A stretch of DNA of 64,000 nucleotides from Streptomyces sp. ATexAB-D23. GTDB taxonomy: Bacteria; Actinomycetota; Actinomycetes; Streptomycetales; Streptomycetaceae. Each line of letters opens with the position of its first letter. The stretch's first letter is position 1. A program made the translations under genes and the position numbers. Below the pieces are notes generated by a model. The model did not search any database. It was not told the origin of the DNA and saw only the letters and a program-made list of their open reading frames with translations. The DNA lies in assembly GCF_000373645.1 (NCBI RefSeq), contig NZ_KB892022.1:1-64000 (forward strand). The letters run 5' to 3'. Shown here one piece after another: positions 33,532 through 42,279 of the stretch.

Positions 33532-34223
33532 CAGCGGGCTCCTTGCACGGTCAGTCGTCGGGCCTCGGCCCGCACGAGACGGTCGACGTAGATGCCGGGC
33601 GTGACCACGGACTCGGGGTCGATCCGCCCGGCGGGCACGATGTCGGTGACCTGGGCGACGACCGTCGTGGCGGCGGTGGCCATCACCGGGCCGAAGTTGC
33701 GGGCGGTCTTCCGGTAGACGAGGTTGCCCAGGGTGTCCGCGCGGTGCGCCGCGATCAGGGCCACGTCCCCCTTCACCGGGAACTCCAGCACGTGGGCGCG
33801 CCCGTCGATCTCCCGGGTCTCCTTGCCCTCGGCCAGCGGCGTGCCGGCCCCGACCGGGCAGTAGAACGCGCCGATACCGGCCCCGGCGGCCCGCATGCGT
33901 TCGGCGAGGGTGCCCTGCGGCACGACCTCCAGCCGGACGCGGCCCGCCCGGTACAGCGCGTCGAACACGTAGGAGTCGCTCTGCCGGGGGAAGGAGCAGA
34001 TCACCTTGCTCACCCGGCCGGCCGCCAGCAGCGCGGCCAGGCCCACGTCCCCGTTGCCGGCGTTGTTGGACACGATGGTCAGGTCGCCCGCGCCCTGCCG
34101 GATCAGCGCGTCGATGAGGTCGAACGGCATCCCCGCCAGGCCGAAGCCGCCCACCAGGACCGTCGAACCGTCCTCGATGCCCGCCACGGCCTCGTCGGCC
34201 GTCGCGGCGATGGCCGTCCTCAT
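33531..34223 (-). CDS. 3-oxoacid CoA-transferase subunit A
   Basis: A 230-residue alpha subunit (PcaI/ScoA type), with GSTVLVGGFGLAGMPFDLID, LTIVSNNAGNGDVGLAALL, RVSKVICSFPRQSD and DVALIAAHRADTLGNLVYRK. The ATG overlaps the upstream monooxygenase stop (ATGA) and the stop overlaps subunit B, so all three are translated together. The frame is open far upstream but only this start fits the family. Confidence 0.88.
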   Translation of the reverse strand: MRTAIAATADEAVAGIEDGSTVLVGGFGLAGMPFDLIDALIRQGAGDLTIVSNNAGNGDVGLAALLAAGRVSKVICSFPRQSDSYVFDALYRAGRVRLEVVPQGTLAERMRAAGAGIGAFYCPVGAGTPLAEGKETREIDGRAHVLEFPVKGDVALIAAHRADTLGNLVYRKTARNFGPVMATAATTVVAQVTDIVPAGRIDPESVVTPGIYVDRLVRAEARRLTVQGAR

Positions 34224-35512
34224 CGGGCGTCCACCCCCGCGAGGGGGGCCGGGGCCGAGGAGAGCGGGATCGGGGTGAACATCGCCGGTTCCTCGTCGGG
34301 GGTCAGCGCGGTGGGACCGTACACCCAGTCGGTGAAGCCGTAGTCGTCGGTGGCCAGGTCCCGCATGACCGCGTTGCGCCGCAGCCGCTGCTCGCCGTCC
34401 AGGTGCCACAGCTCGCCCCAGTCGCGGGCGGTGGACTGCACCCGGCGGCAGTGCTCGACGCGCACCGCCTCGTAGGAGGCGAGCACGGCGTCCCAGTCCG
34501 GTGCTCCGCCGGCCCCGCCCGACTGCCGGGCGACGTGCTCGGCGAAGACCCAGCCGTCCTCGATGGCCATGACCGCGCCCTGCGCCATGTACTGGAGGGG
34601 CGGATGGGCGGCGTCGCCGAGCAGCGCGATCCGGCCGTGCACCCAGGTCTCGACCGGGTCCCGGTCGAGCATCTGCCACCAGCGGTCCCGCCACATGAGC
34701 GGGATGCCCTTGCGTACGGGGTCGCAGGTGGCCGCGAAGGCCGCGTCCAGCTCGTCCGGCGTCCCCCAGTCCTCCTGGCCCGCCACCGCCTTCGGCGACC
34801 GGAACACGGCGACCTGGTTGAACATCTCGCCGCCCCGCAGGGCGTACTGCACGAAGTGGCAGCGGGGGCCGACGTACACGGTGACGTCCTTCTCCGCGAT
34901 GCCGTTGTCGCGCACCCGGCCGATCGGGACGGCCGCCCGGTAGGCGACGTAGTCGGAGCTGACCACGTCGTCACCGACCAGCTCGCGCCGGGCCACCGAG
35001 TGGAGCCCGTCGGCGGCGACGACGACCGGCGCCTCCTCGGTCCGGCCGTCCGCGAGCCGGACGCGGGCACCGCCCTCGGTGTGCTCGTAGCCGGTGACCG
35101 TACGGTCCGTGAGCAGCTCGACCCCGGCCCGCCGGCAGGCACGCAGGAAGATTCCGTGCAGGTCGCTGCGGTGGATCACCATGTACGGGAAGCCGTAGCG
35201 GCGCTCCAGGTCCCGCAGGTCGAGCCGGGTCAGCTCCCGGGCGTCGAGGGCATCGCGCATCACCATGTTCTCCGGGAGCACCCCCAGCTCCTTGGCCTCG
35301 TCGAGAAGGCCGTACTCGTGGAGGATGCGGGTGCAGTTGGGGGCGATCTGGATGCCGGCGCCGACCTCGCCGAACTCCGGCGCGCGTTCCAGGACGCGCA
35401 CGCGCAGTCCCTTGCGCGCGAGGGCGAACGCGGAGCTGAGGCCGCCGATGCCTCCCCCGACGATGATCACGTCGGGTCGGCCGCCGGTGGGAGGGTTCGC
35501 AGGGGTCGTCAT
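34220..35512 (-). CDS. 3-hydroxybenzoate 6-hydroxylase-like FAD monooxygenase
   Basis: A 430-residue flavin monooxygenase that by family and context converts 3-hydroxybenzoate to gentisate. Motifs: VIIVGGGIGGLSSAFALARK, GAGIQIAPNCTRILHEYGLL, VVVAADGLHSVARREL and ALLGDAAHPPLQYMAQGAV, the last typical of 3HB 6-hydroxylases. Directly upstream are the three downstream enzymes of the gentisate route, which supports the assignment; salicylate-type hydroxylation is the alternative. The start follows a 65-bp gap after the isomerase gene. Confidence 0.85.
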   Translation of the reverse strand: MTTPANPPTGGRPDVIIVGGGIGGLSSAFALARKGLRVRVLERAPEFGEVGAGIQIAPNCTRILHEYGLLDEAKELGVLPENMVMRDALDARELTRLDLRDLERRYGFPYMVIHRSDLHGIFLRACRRAGVELLTDRTVTGYEHTEGGARVRLADGRTEEAPVVVAADGLHSVARRELVGDDVVSSDYVAYRAAVPIGRVRDNGIAEKDVTVYVGPRCHFVQYALRGGEMFNQVAVFRSPKAVAGQEDWGTPDELDAAFAATCDPVRKGIPLMWRDRWWQMLDRDPVETWVHGRIALLGDAAHPPLQYMAQGAVMAIEDGWVFAEHVARQSGGAGGAPDWDAVLASYEAVRVEHCRRVQSTARDWGELWHLDGEQRLRRNAVMRDLATDDYGFTDWVYGPTALTPDEEPAMFTPIPLSSAPAPLAGVDAR

Positions 35513-35577
35513 CGTCTCTTCCTCGTGTCGCGGAAGCCCGTGCCGCAGGGGGCCGGCGCGTGGTGGGCGGGAGGGGG

Positions 35578-36279
35578 TCAGAGCCAGGGGGTGAGGGCCG
35601 GGGCGGGGCCGCCGCCGGGGGCGGTCAGGGGGTGGTCGCGCCCGGTGAGGTACGCCGTGACCGCGGGGAGGTCACCGGTCAGCACGACCGGCTCGCCCGG
35701 ACCTGGAAGCGTCCAGCGGGTGCCGGGCGCCTCCAGGACCAGCGCCGGGCCGCTCTCGCCCGCGCGCTTGGCCACGACGTCGTCGCAGAGTGCGGTGAGG
35801 AAGCCGGCCGGCAGGTCCGCGAAGCCCGGCCCGGTGCCCAGGTCCACCGCGTGGACGCACACCTCGCGGGCACGCATCCAGGGCAGTTCGGTCGCGGGCA
35901 CGGTACGGCCCTGGGCCGTCACGACCTCGGAGCGCCACTGCTCTTCGCCGAGCGCCGCCGCCGCGGAGGCCAGGGCCCGCGCCGACCCGCGCAGCCAGGC
36001 GGTCAGCTCGGCGGCCCCCATTGCGGGCCCCCGCGCGATCCCGGCGGCGCGCTCCTGCGGGGAGGCGTACATGGGGGTGCGTTCGCCGGTGGCCGCCCAG
36101 TGGACGAGGTTGCCCAGGGCGTCGGCGTTGGCGGCCACGTGCGCGACCAGGTGCTTGCGGGTCCAGCCCGGCAGCGCGCTCGGCGCGTTCAGCCCGTCCT
36201 CGTCCGGGCCGGCGGCCTCGATGAACAGGGCGGTGCCGAGCCGTGCCCAGCCGCGGGCCTCCTCGAAGGTGCGGGGCAT
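35578..36279 (-). CDS. Mycothiol-dependent maleylpyruvate isomerase
   Basis: A 233-residue DinB-like/MDMPI-fold protein. It isomerises maleylpyruvate to fumarylpyruvate using mycothiol, the actinobacterial thiol. Seen: LPGWTRKHLVAHVAANADAL with the metal-binding His, and ELPWMRAREVCVHAVDLGTG with the partner Glu and His, followed by the C-terminal SCP2-like part. Its ATG shares one base with the hydrolase stop. Position between gentisate dioxygenase/fumarylpyruvate hydrolase and the hydroxylase fixes the role. Confidence 0.87.
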   Translation of the reverse strand: MPRTFEEARGWARLGTALFIEAAGPDEDGLNAPSALPGWTRKHLVAHVAANADALGNLVHWAATGERTPMYASPQERAAGIARGPAMGAAELTAWLRGSARALASAAAALGEEQWRSEVVTAQGRTVPATELPWMRAREVCVHAVDLGTGPGFADLPAGFLTALCDDVVAKRAGESGPALVLEAPGTRWTLPGPGEPVVLTGDLPAVTAYLTGRDHPLTAPGGGPAPALTPWL

Positions 36280-37127
36280 CAGGCGGCCCTCTCCTCGACC
36301 ACGCGGTTCTCCAGGCGGCCGATGCCGTCGATCTCGGCGACGACGTGTTCACCGCCGAGCAGGTAGCGCCCCGGTGTGCGGGCGTGCCCGACGCCGCCGG
36401 GGGTGCCGGTGGCGATGATGTCGCCCGGGTTGAGGCGGACCACGGTCGAGACGTACTCGACCAGGTGTACGGGGTCGAAGAGCAGGTCGCCCGTGGTGTC
36501 CTCCTGCATGACCTCGCCGTCCACGGTGAGCCGGATGCCGAGGGCGGGGCGCACACCGCCGGGCAGTTCGTCGGGGGTGACCAGGCAGGGGCCGACCGGG
36601 GTGCTGGCGTCCCACATCTTGCCCTGGAGCCATTCCCGGGTGCGGAACTGCCAGTCGCGGCAGGTGATGTCGTTCAGCACGGTGAAGCCGGCGATGGCCC
36701 GCTCGGCCTCCTGGCCCCGGGCCCGGCGGGCCGGCCGGCCGATGACGAGGGCGAGTTCGGCCTCCCAGTCGAACCGGTCCGTCTCCTGAGGCCGGAGGAT
36801 GTCGTCGCCGGGTCCGGTCAGGGTGTCGGCGAACTTCGCGAAGAGGGTGGGGTGTTCGGGCAGGTCCCGGCCCATCTCCTGGATGTGGTTGCGGTAGTTG
36901 AGCCCGACGCAGATCACCTTGGAGGGCCCGGGGACGACAGGCGCGTAGGCGGCCCCGGCCGCCGCGTAGGTGGTGGCGTCCTGCGCGGTGACCGAGGCGG
37001 CGTACGCGGCCCAGTCGTCGCGGGCCAGCAGCGCGCCGACGTCCGGGGCGCCGAGGTCGACCAGGGTGTCACCGTCGAGCCGGACGGCCCGGGTCGTTCC
37101 GCCGGTACGGAGGGTGGCGAGCTTCAT
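36279..37127 (-). CDS. Fumarylpyruvate hydrolase (FAH family)
   Basis: A 282-residue fumarylacetoacetate-hydrolase-family protein that cleaves fumarylpyruvate to fumarate and pyruvate. Family motifs: VICVGLNYRNHIQEMG, metal ligands in DWEAELALVIGR, GFTVLNDITCRDWQFR, MWDASTPVGPCLVTPDEL and IIATGTPGGVGHARTP. Its ATG overlaps the gentisate dioxygenase stop (ATGA). Final step of the gentisate branch. Confidence 0.88.
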   Translation of the reverse strand: MKLATLRTGGTTRAVRLDGDTLVDLGAPDVGALLARDDWAAYAASVTAQDATTYAAAGAAYAPVVPGPSKVICVGLNYRNHIQEMGRDLPEHPTLFAKFADTLTGPGDDILRPQETDRFDWEAELALVIGRPARRARGQEAERAIAGFTVLNDITCRDWQFRTREWLQGKMWDASTPVGPCLVTPDELPGGVRPALGIRLTVDGEVMQEDTTGDLLFDPVHLVEYVSTVVRLNPGDIIATGTPGGVGHARTPGRYLLGGEHVVAEIDGIGRLENRVVEERAA

Positions 37128-38293
37128 CGGGTGGTTCCTTCCACATGGGTGCGGCTGAGGTGCAGGGCCTCGAAGACCGGGGAGTCGCTGAAGCGGAACA
37201 GGTCCAGGGCGCCGGAGTCGGAGTCGCTCGCGCCCGCCTCCGAGCGCACGGAGAGCGGCTGCCAGGAGGGGACGACGAACAGGTCGCCGCGCGTCACGGA
37301 CCAGGTGCTGTCCCCGACGGCGACGGTGCCGGAGCCGTCGAAGACCTGGTAGACCGACGAGCCGGTCTCGCGGACCGGCGCGGTCTCGGTGCCACGGGCG
37401 ACGCGGTGCATCTCGGCGCGCAGGGTGGGCAGCACGTCGGCACCGGTCGACGGGTCGCTGAACCGGACGGCGGCGTGGCCCGGCCCGACGGTGCCGGGGT
37501 GGCCCTCCGACTCCAGGGCGAGCTGGTCGGCGAGGGCCCGGTCGGTGTGCTCCCAGCGGTACGCGAGCAGCGGGGTGCCGGGCCCGGGGGTGCCGGCGGA
37601 GACGGGGCGCAGACCGGGGTGGCCCCACAGGCGTTCGGCGCGTGAGCGGTCCGGGGTGGTGCGTTCCGCGTCACTGATCTCGTCCCGGCCGAACTCGAAG
37701 AACTGGGTCTCGTTGGCGTACTGGAACGGGATGTCGAGCCCGTCGATCCAGGCCATCGGCTCGCTGGTGGCGTTGTGGTGGGCGTGCGGGTTCCAGCCGG
37801 CCTGCGGCAGGAAGTCGCCGCGCCGCATGGCGACCGGGTCACCGCCGACGACCGTCCACACGCCCTCCCCCTCGACGACGAACCGGAACGCGTGCTGGGT
37901 GTGGCGGTGTTCCGGGGCGTCCTCCCCCGGCATGAGGTACTGGATGGCGGCCCACAGGGTGGGCGTCGCGAAGGGCCGGCCGCCCAGCGAGGGATTGGCC
38001 AGGGCGATGGCGCGGCGTTCCCCGCCGCGACCGACCGGGACCAGCTCGCCGGCCCTGGCCGCGAGTTCCCGCAGGTTCTCCCACCGCCACAGGTGCGGGG
38101 TGGCGCGGGAGCGCGGGTGCGCGGGCATCAGGTCGCCGATCTCGGTCCACAGCGGGACGAGGAGTTCCTGTTCGAAGCCCCGGTACAGCTCGCGGAGCGC
38201 CGGGGTGACCTCGGGCTGGCCCACGGCGGAAACGGCCTGTAGCCGGACCGGGGAGCCCGGGGCGGGGTCTTGTGCAACGGAGGGCTGAGTCAC
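37124..38293 (-). CDS. Gentisate 1,2-dioxygenase
   Basis: A 389-residue bicupin dioxygenase that opens the gentisate ring to maleylpyruvate with Fe(II) and O2. The iron-binding N-terminal cupin is clear in MPGEDAPEHRHTQHAFRFVV and in FLPQAGWNPHAHHNAT; the second cupin ends TRGDLFVVPSWQPLSV. It is the first gene of the gentisate operon. GTG 38293 was chosen as the most upstream plausible start; no good ribosome site is visible, so the true N terminus could be up to about 30 residues shorter. It is divergent from the IclR gene. Confidence 0.88.
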   Translation of the reverse strand: MTQPSVAQDPAPGSPVRLQAVSAVGQPEVTPALRELYRGFEQELLVPLWTEIGDLMPAHPRSRATPHLWRWENLRELAARAGELVPVGRGGERRAIALANPSLGGRPFATPTLWAAIQYLMPGEDAPEHRHTQHAFRFVVEGEGVWTVVGGDPVAMRRGDFLPQAGWNPHAHHNATSEPMAWIDGLDIPFQYANETQFFEFGRDEISDAERTTPDRSRAERLWGHPGLRPVSAGTPGPGTPLLAYRWEHTDRALADQLALESEGHPGTVGPGHAAVRFSDPSTGADVLPTLRAEMHRVARGTETAPVRETGSSVYQVFDGSGTVAVGDSTWSVTRGDLFVVPSWQPLSVRSEAGASDSDSGALDLFRFSDSPVFEALHLSRTHVEGTTR

Positions 38294-38329
38294 GGAGTCA
38301 GCGTGCGTCGTGTGCGCAGAGAAGACATG

Positions 38330-38348
38330 TAGATTCTGGAGAGCAGAA
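38330..38348. promoter_or_regulatory. Inverted repeat in the gentisate/IclR divergent promoter region
   Basis: TTCTG (38334-38338) and CAGAA (38344-38348) form a perfect 5-5-5 inverted repeat. It overlaps TAGATT (38330-38335), a possible -10 for the IclR gene. An IclR operator is plausible; the repeat is short and could be chance. Confidence 0.35.
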
Positions 38349-38390
38349 CCGATCGGCCGGCGGGCCGCCCCGAGAACCTCAGGAGGACCG

Positions 38391-39167
38391 GTGGACAAGC
38401 CCCTCAAGACGCCGCCCCCGTATCCCGTCGCGAGCGTCGACCACGCCCTGCGGGCGGCGACCATCCTTCAGCTGGAGGGCGGGGCCACGGTTTCGCAGAT
38501 CGCCGAGCGGCTGGGGGTCGCCCGGTCCACGGCCCACCGGCTCCTGGCGATGCTCGTGTACCGGGACTTCGCCGTGCAGGACGAGAACCGCGTCTACCGG
38601 GCGGGCCCCGTCCTGGAACTGGCGGCGCACTCGCAGTCGCGGGTGTCCCGGATGCGGACGGCCGCACTGCCCCATCTGCGGCGTCTGGTCGATCTGCTGG
38701 ACGAGACCGCGAACCTCACGATCAGGACCGGGGACACGACCCGGTTCATCGCCAGCGTCGAAAGCGGGCAGGCGCTGCGGGTCGGCTCCCGCGAGGGCAT
38801 GGTGTTCCCCGCGCACCGCACCACCGCGGGCCTGCTCCTGCTCTGCGGGCTCGACGACGCGGCACTGGCGGAGATCTACTCCCCCGCGCGCTACCGCGAC
38901 CGCCCGGCGGAGCGGCCGGACCTGGGCCGGCTGCGGACCGAGTTGGACCTGATCGCCCGCAGCGGCTTCGCCGTGAACCAGGAGCGCTCCGAGCGCGGGC
39001 TCGTCGCCGTGGGGGTTCCGGTGCGCGACCGGGACGGGTCGGCGCAGGCGGGCCTGTCGGTTTCGATGCCCAGCGTGCGCTACGACCCGCACGGCCTGCG
39101 GTCCCTGGTCGCCGCACTGAGTCTCGCGGCACGGGCCCTGGAAGCGGACCTGGCCGAGGCCCGCTGA
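38391..39167 (+). CDS. IclR-family transcriptional regulator
   Basis: A 258-residue regulator. Winged helix: VDHALRAATILQLEGGATVS, QIAERLGVARSTAHRLLAML, VLVYRDFAVQDENRVYRAGP; C-terminal ligand domain with RLVDLLDETANLTIRTGD, VFPAHRTTAGLLLLCG and GFAVNQERSERGLVAVGVPV. GTG with AGGAGG 5 nt upstream. IclR proteins often control divergent aromatic-degradation operons, so it is the likely regulator of the gentisate genes. Confidence 0.88.
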   Translation: MDKPLKTPPPYPVASVDHALRAATILQLEGGATVSQIAERLGVARSTAHRLLAMLVYRDFAVQDENRVYRAGPVLELAAHSQSRVSRMRTAALPHLRRLVDLLDETANLTIRTGDTTRFIASVESGQALRVGSREGMVFPAHRTTAGLLLLCGLDDAALAEIYSPARYRDRPAERPDLGRLRTELDLIARSGFAVNQERSERGLVAVGVPVRDRDGSAQAGLSVSMPSVRYDPHGLRSLVAALSLAARALEADLAEAR

Positions 39168-39251
39168 GCCCGCCGGGGCCGCCGGCCCCGCCCACGGGCC
39201 GGGCCGCGGGGGAGCGCGGCCGGCGCGCGGCTTACGTCGCGAGAAACTAAT

Positions 39252-39299
39252 TTAAGCCACGAACATTTCGTTGACGTTGCGTAAAGCAGATGTCATTCT
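39252..39299 (+). promoter_or_regulatory. Promoter and dyad operator of the MFS gene
   Basis: -35 TTGACG (39271-39276), 17-bp spacer, -10 CATTCT (39294-39299). The dyad TTAAGCC-N19-TGCGTAA (39252-39284) lies over the -35, in the same register as at the lactonase promoter; both promoters share TTGACG-N4-GTAAAGCA. Confidence 0.55.
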
Positions 39300-39417
39300 C
39301 CTCAGCACGCGCCTGACTGCTGCGGCGCTCTCCCCCCTCTCCCCCACTCCGGCGGTCCGCCGGAGCCAGGTCCCGCCGTGCGCGGACCGATTCCCCTTCC
39401 CAGCCAGGGAGAAAGCA

Positions 39418-41052
39418 ATGACGCTGAACAACGGGACGACGACGTCCCAGGGCCCAACCGCGGGGGCCGCCCGGAAGCCGGGCTACGCGGCCACGCTGGC
39501 TGCCACCAGCTGCGCGGTGTTCGTGGCGCAGGTCGCCAACGCGCTGCCGGCCTCCCTCAACGGCCTCTTCCAGGAGGACCTCCACACCCATGGCTCGCAG
39601 CTGACCTGGATCACCTCGGCCTTCATGGTCGCCGTGGTGTGCTTCGAGTTCACCTTCGGCGTGCTCGGCGACCGGTTCGGCCGCAAGCGGCTGATCACCA
39701 CGGGGGCCGCGCTCATCGCGGCCGGCAGCGCCGTGGCCGCGCTCGCCCCGTCCGTACAGGTCCTGTGGGTGGGCGCGGCGATCAACGGGCTCGGCGCGGG
39801 TGCCCTGTTCCCCGGCTCGCTCACCATGCTCGCCTCGGTCACCCGCAACCCCCGGGAGCGGGCCCACGCCGTCGCGCTCTGGAGCGGGTTCCTGTCCGCG
39901 GGCGCGGCCGTCTCGCCGCTGATCGGCGGGGCGTTCGCGAAGGTGGGCTCCTGGCGCGGCTCCTTCTGGGTGCTCGTCGCGCTCGCCCTGCTGAGCGTGG
40001 TGCTCACCCTGGCGCTGACCTCGGAGTCCAAGTCGGCGGAGGGCCGCGAGCTGGACGTACCGGGCCAGATCACCTTCGCCATCGGCCTGATCCTTGTGCT
40101 GTACGCCGCCGTCGAGGGCCCCGAGGCCGGGTGGACGACCCTGCCGGTGCTGCTCTCCGCCATGCTCGGGCTCTGCTTCCTCGCCGGCTTCGTCCTGGTC
40201 GAAGTGGGCGCCAAGTCCCCGATCTTCGACCTGACCCTGTTCAGGAACCGGGCCTTCACGGTCTCCTCGGTGGTCGCCGTGATCGGCATGCTCGCCTTCC
40301 TCGGCGCGTGCTTCGCGACGAGCATGTGGCTCGGTCCGGTCCAGCACCAGGACCCGCTGCGCGTGGCCGTCCCGTTCCTGCTGCTCCAGGGGCCGGCCTT
40401 CCTCCTCATCCCCGTCGTCTCCCGGCTGCTGCACCGGGTCGCCCCGGCCTGGCTGCTGACCTCGGGCTTCGTCCTGATGGCCGTCGGCTGCCTGCTGTGC
40501 ACCCGGCTGGACATCGGCGACCTCGACCTGACCGCGTTCGTGGTGCCCGATCTGCTGATCGGCGTCGGCTTCGCGCTGTGCGTGAGCTCGGTGACGGCGG
40601 TGGCACTGGACAGCGTGCCCCCGCACCTGGCCGGCATGGCGAGCGCGACGACCAACATGCTCCGGGATCTCGGTTTCGCGCTCGGCCCGGTCGTCGTCGG
40701 GGCGGTCGCCCTGTCCAAGGCGGCCTCGGCGTTCTCCTCGAAGCTGGGCGGGGCGGATCTGCCGGCGGAGAGCCGGAGGGCGGCACGGCAGATCGCCTCG
40801 GAGGGCGGCCCGATCGCCGTCAACAGTCTGCCTCCGGGCACCCCGGGCGCCGGGGCACGGTCCCTTGCCCTGGACGCGCTGGGCAGCGGCTTCGGCAACG
40901 CCTTCCTCATCTGTGGCATCGCCGCCGCCGTGGCCGCCGTCCTGACCGGCGTCGGCATGATCGGCGTCCGTCCGCACCGCTCCCCCGCCCCGTCGCCGGC
41001 CGGGGACGAGGCGGCCGAGCGGGACGGGGAGCCGCAGCCCGCGGCGTTGTGA
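39418..41052 (+). CDS. MFS transporter, 14-TM DHA2 (EmrB/QacA) type
   Basis: A 544-residue membrane transporter. Start of helix 1 SCAVFVAQVANALPASLNGL, motif A GVLGDRFGRKRLITTGAALI, motif C-like GFLSAGAAVSPLIGGAFAKV, and about 14 hydrophobic stretches. The family exports drugs and organic anions by proton antiport, though some members import. Its promoter shares the dyad with the lactonase operon and TetR gene, so it may move the pathway substrate or an intermediate. AGGGAG precedes the ATG; an ORF extension upstream to 39271 covers the promoter and is not real. Confidence 0.86.
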   Translation: MTLNNGTTTSQGPTAGAARKPGYAATLAATSCAVFVAQVANALPASLNGLFQEDLHTHGSQLTWITSAFMVAVVCFEFTFGVLGDRFGRKRLITTGAALIAAGSAVAALAPSVQVLWVGAAINGLGAGALFPGSLTMLASVTRNPRERAHAVALWSGFLSAGAAVSPLIGGAFAKVGSWRGSFWVLVALALLSVVLTLALTSESKSAEGRELDVPGQITFAIGLILVLYAAVEGPEAGWTTLPVLLSAMLGLCFLAGFVLVEVGAKSPIFDLTLFRNRAFTVSSVVAVIGMLAFLGACFATSMWLGPVQHQDPLRVAVPFLLLQGPAFLLIPVVSRLLHRVAPAWLLTSGFVLMAVGCLLCTRLDIGDLDLTAFVVPDLLIGVGFALCVSSVTAVALDSVPPHLAGMASATTNMLRDLGFALGPVVVGAVALSKAASAFSSKLGGADLPAESRRAARQIASEGGPIAVNSLPPGTPGAGARSLALDALGSGFGNAFLICGIAAAVAAVLTGVGMIGVRPHRSPAPSPAGDEAAERDGEPQPAAL

Positions 41053-41071
41053 CGAAGTCCCGTCCCCTGGT

Positions 41072-41112
41072 GGGCACCGGCCGCCTCCGGTCAGCCGGAC
41101 CGGCCGGTGCCC
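41072..41112. terminator. Bidirectional terminator overlapping the CDGSH gene end
   Basis: A perfect 12-bp stem (41072-41083 with 41101-41112), with TCCGG/CCGGA inside the loop, lies between convergent MFS and CDGSH genes. Its right arm is within the last codons of the CDGSH gene. Confidence 0.7.
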
Positions 41113-41312
41113 GGGGGCTTCGTACGACGGCGGTGGCTGGTGTCGCACCACGGGTACGTCCGGCTGCGGCGACAGGTGCAGACGGCGACGAGAAACCGGT
41201 CGGAGGCGGCGATCGTGCCGTCGTCGCGGACGATCTCCACCGGCCCCTCGATGAGCACCGGGCCGTTGGGCTCGACCGTCAGGCGGCGGGGGCGGTCAGC
41301 TTCGTTCGGCAC
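41091..41312 (-). CDS. CDGSH iron-sulfur domain protein
   Basis: A 73-residue protein with the CDGSH-type 2Fe-2S ligand set C-x-C-x8-PWCDTSH: CTCRRSRTYPWCDTSH, three Cys and one His. Such small proteins (mitoNEET-like) act in redox or Fe-S handling; no specific role is known here. The GTG start lies 17 bp inside the 3' end of the methyltransferase gene, indicating a two-gene operon. Confidence 0.88.
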   Translation of the reverse strand: MPNEADRPRRLTVEPNGPVLIEGPVEIVRDDGTIAASDRFLVAVCTCRRSRTYPWCDTSHRRRTKPPGTGRSG

Positions 41313-41982
41313 GGACGACCACCAGTTCCTCGGTGTCCTCGCCGGCCCCGATCAGCCCCCGGGCGCGCAGCCAGGGCAGCCGCCGGGTCATGACCGGCCC
41401 GAACGGTACGGCGGCGCGGGCCGTCACCGTGCAGCGCAGCCCGTTGGCCGTCAGCCGGTCCCGCGTCACCTCCACGCCGCACAGGCCCGAGTGGACGAGG
41501 AGCAGCACGCCGTTCGGCCGGAGCAGGCCGGGGGCGTGGTCGCAGATCCGGTCCAGGGCCTGGCGGCCGCACAGACCGGCGTCCCAGGCGACCTCGGGGC
41601 CGTGGCTGCGGAAGCGGCGCGCGCCGGGGGCCGGTACGTACGGCGGGTTGCTCATCACCAGGTCGAAGCGCTGTGCGGCGACGGGCCCGGTGAGGTCGCC
41701 GCGCAGCACCCGGACGCGGTGTCCGGCGCGGGCGGCGTTCATGCGGGCGGTCATCACGGCGCGCCGCGAGATGTCGACCGCGAAGACGCCGGCCCCGCTC
41801 CGCGCGGCCAGCAGGGCGAGGGCGCCGCTCCCCGTGCAGACGTCGAGGACGTCCATGTCCGCGGTGAGCTCTTCGGCGTGCAGCGCCCGCGCCAGCAGGT
41901 GGGTGTCGGCCTGCGGTGCGTAGACCCCGGGCAGGGTCCACAGCCTTCCCAGATCAACGGGTGGTGCGACGGCTGTCGTCAT
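41296..41982 (-). CDS. HemK-like N5-glutamine/class I SAM methyltransferase
   Basis: A 228-residue methyltransferase with motif I VLDVCTGSGALALLAAR and the NPPY signature in FDLVMSNPPYVPAPG, which marks HemK/MTQ2-type enzymes that methylate glutamine side chains, or related N-methyltransferases. It is shorter than PrmC (about 280) and lacks its N-terminal domain, so release factors may not be its target. GGAGG lies 9 nt before the ATG. Confidence 0.85.
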   Translation of the reverse strand: MTTAVAPPVDLGRLWTLPGVYAPQADTHLLARALHAEELTADMDVLDVCTGSGALALLAARSGAGVFAVDISRRAVMTARMNAARAGHRVRVLRGDLTGPVAAQRFDLVMSNPPYVPAPGARRFRSHGPEVAWDAGLCGRQALDRICDHAPGLLRPNGVLLLVHSGLCGVEVTRDRLTANGLRCTVTARAAVPFGPVMTRRLPWLRARGLIGAGEDTEELVVVRAERS

Positions 41983-42279
41983 CCGGATCCTCCATGAGGG
42001 TGCGCACACGTGCGGACACGTACGGGGCGGGGCGGGCAGGTCCTCGCTTCCCACCGGCGCGTGCTCATCCCGTCCAGGGTGAACGGGCCGACCGCCCGCC
42101 GCGACTCGGACGGCGGTACCCCGCCTCCTGCCCCGGGCCCGTACCCCCATGCCCGGGGCGGGCTCCGGCCGCTCCCGCCGCGCGCATCCCCGGCCTGCGG
42201 GTGACCATGACCGGTACGAGGGCGGACCCGGCCCCGAACCGCCGGGCACGCCCCCCTCCCCGGACCGCGAAGGAGTCCC

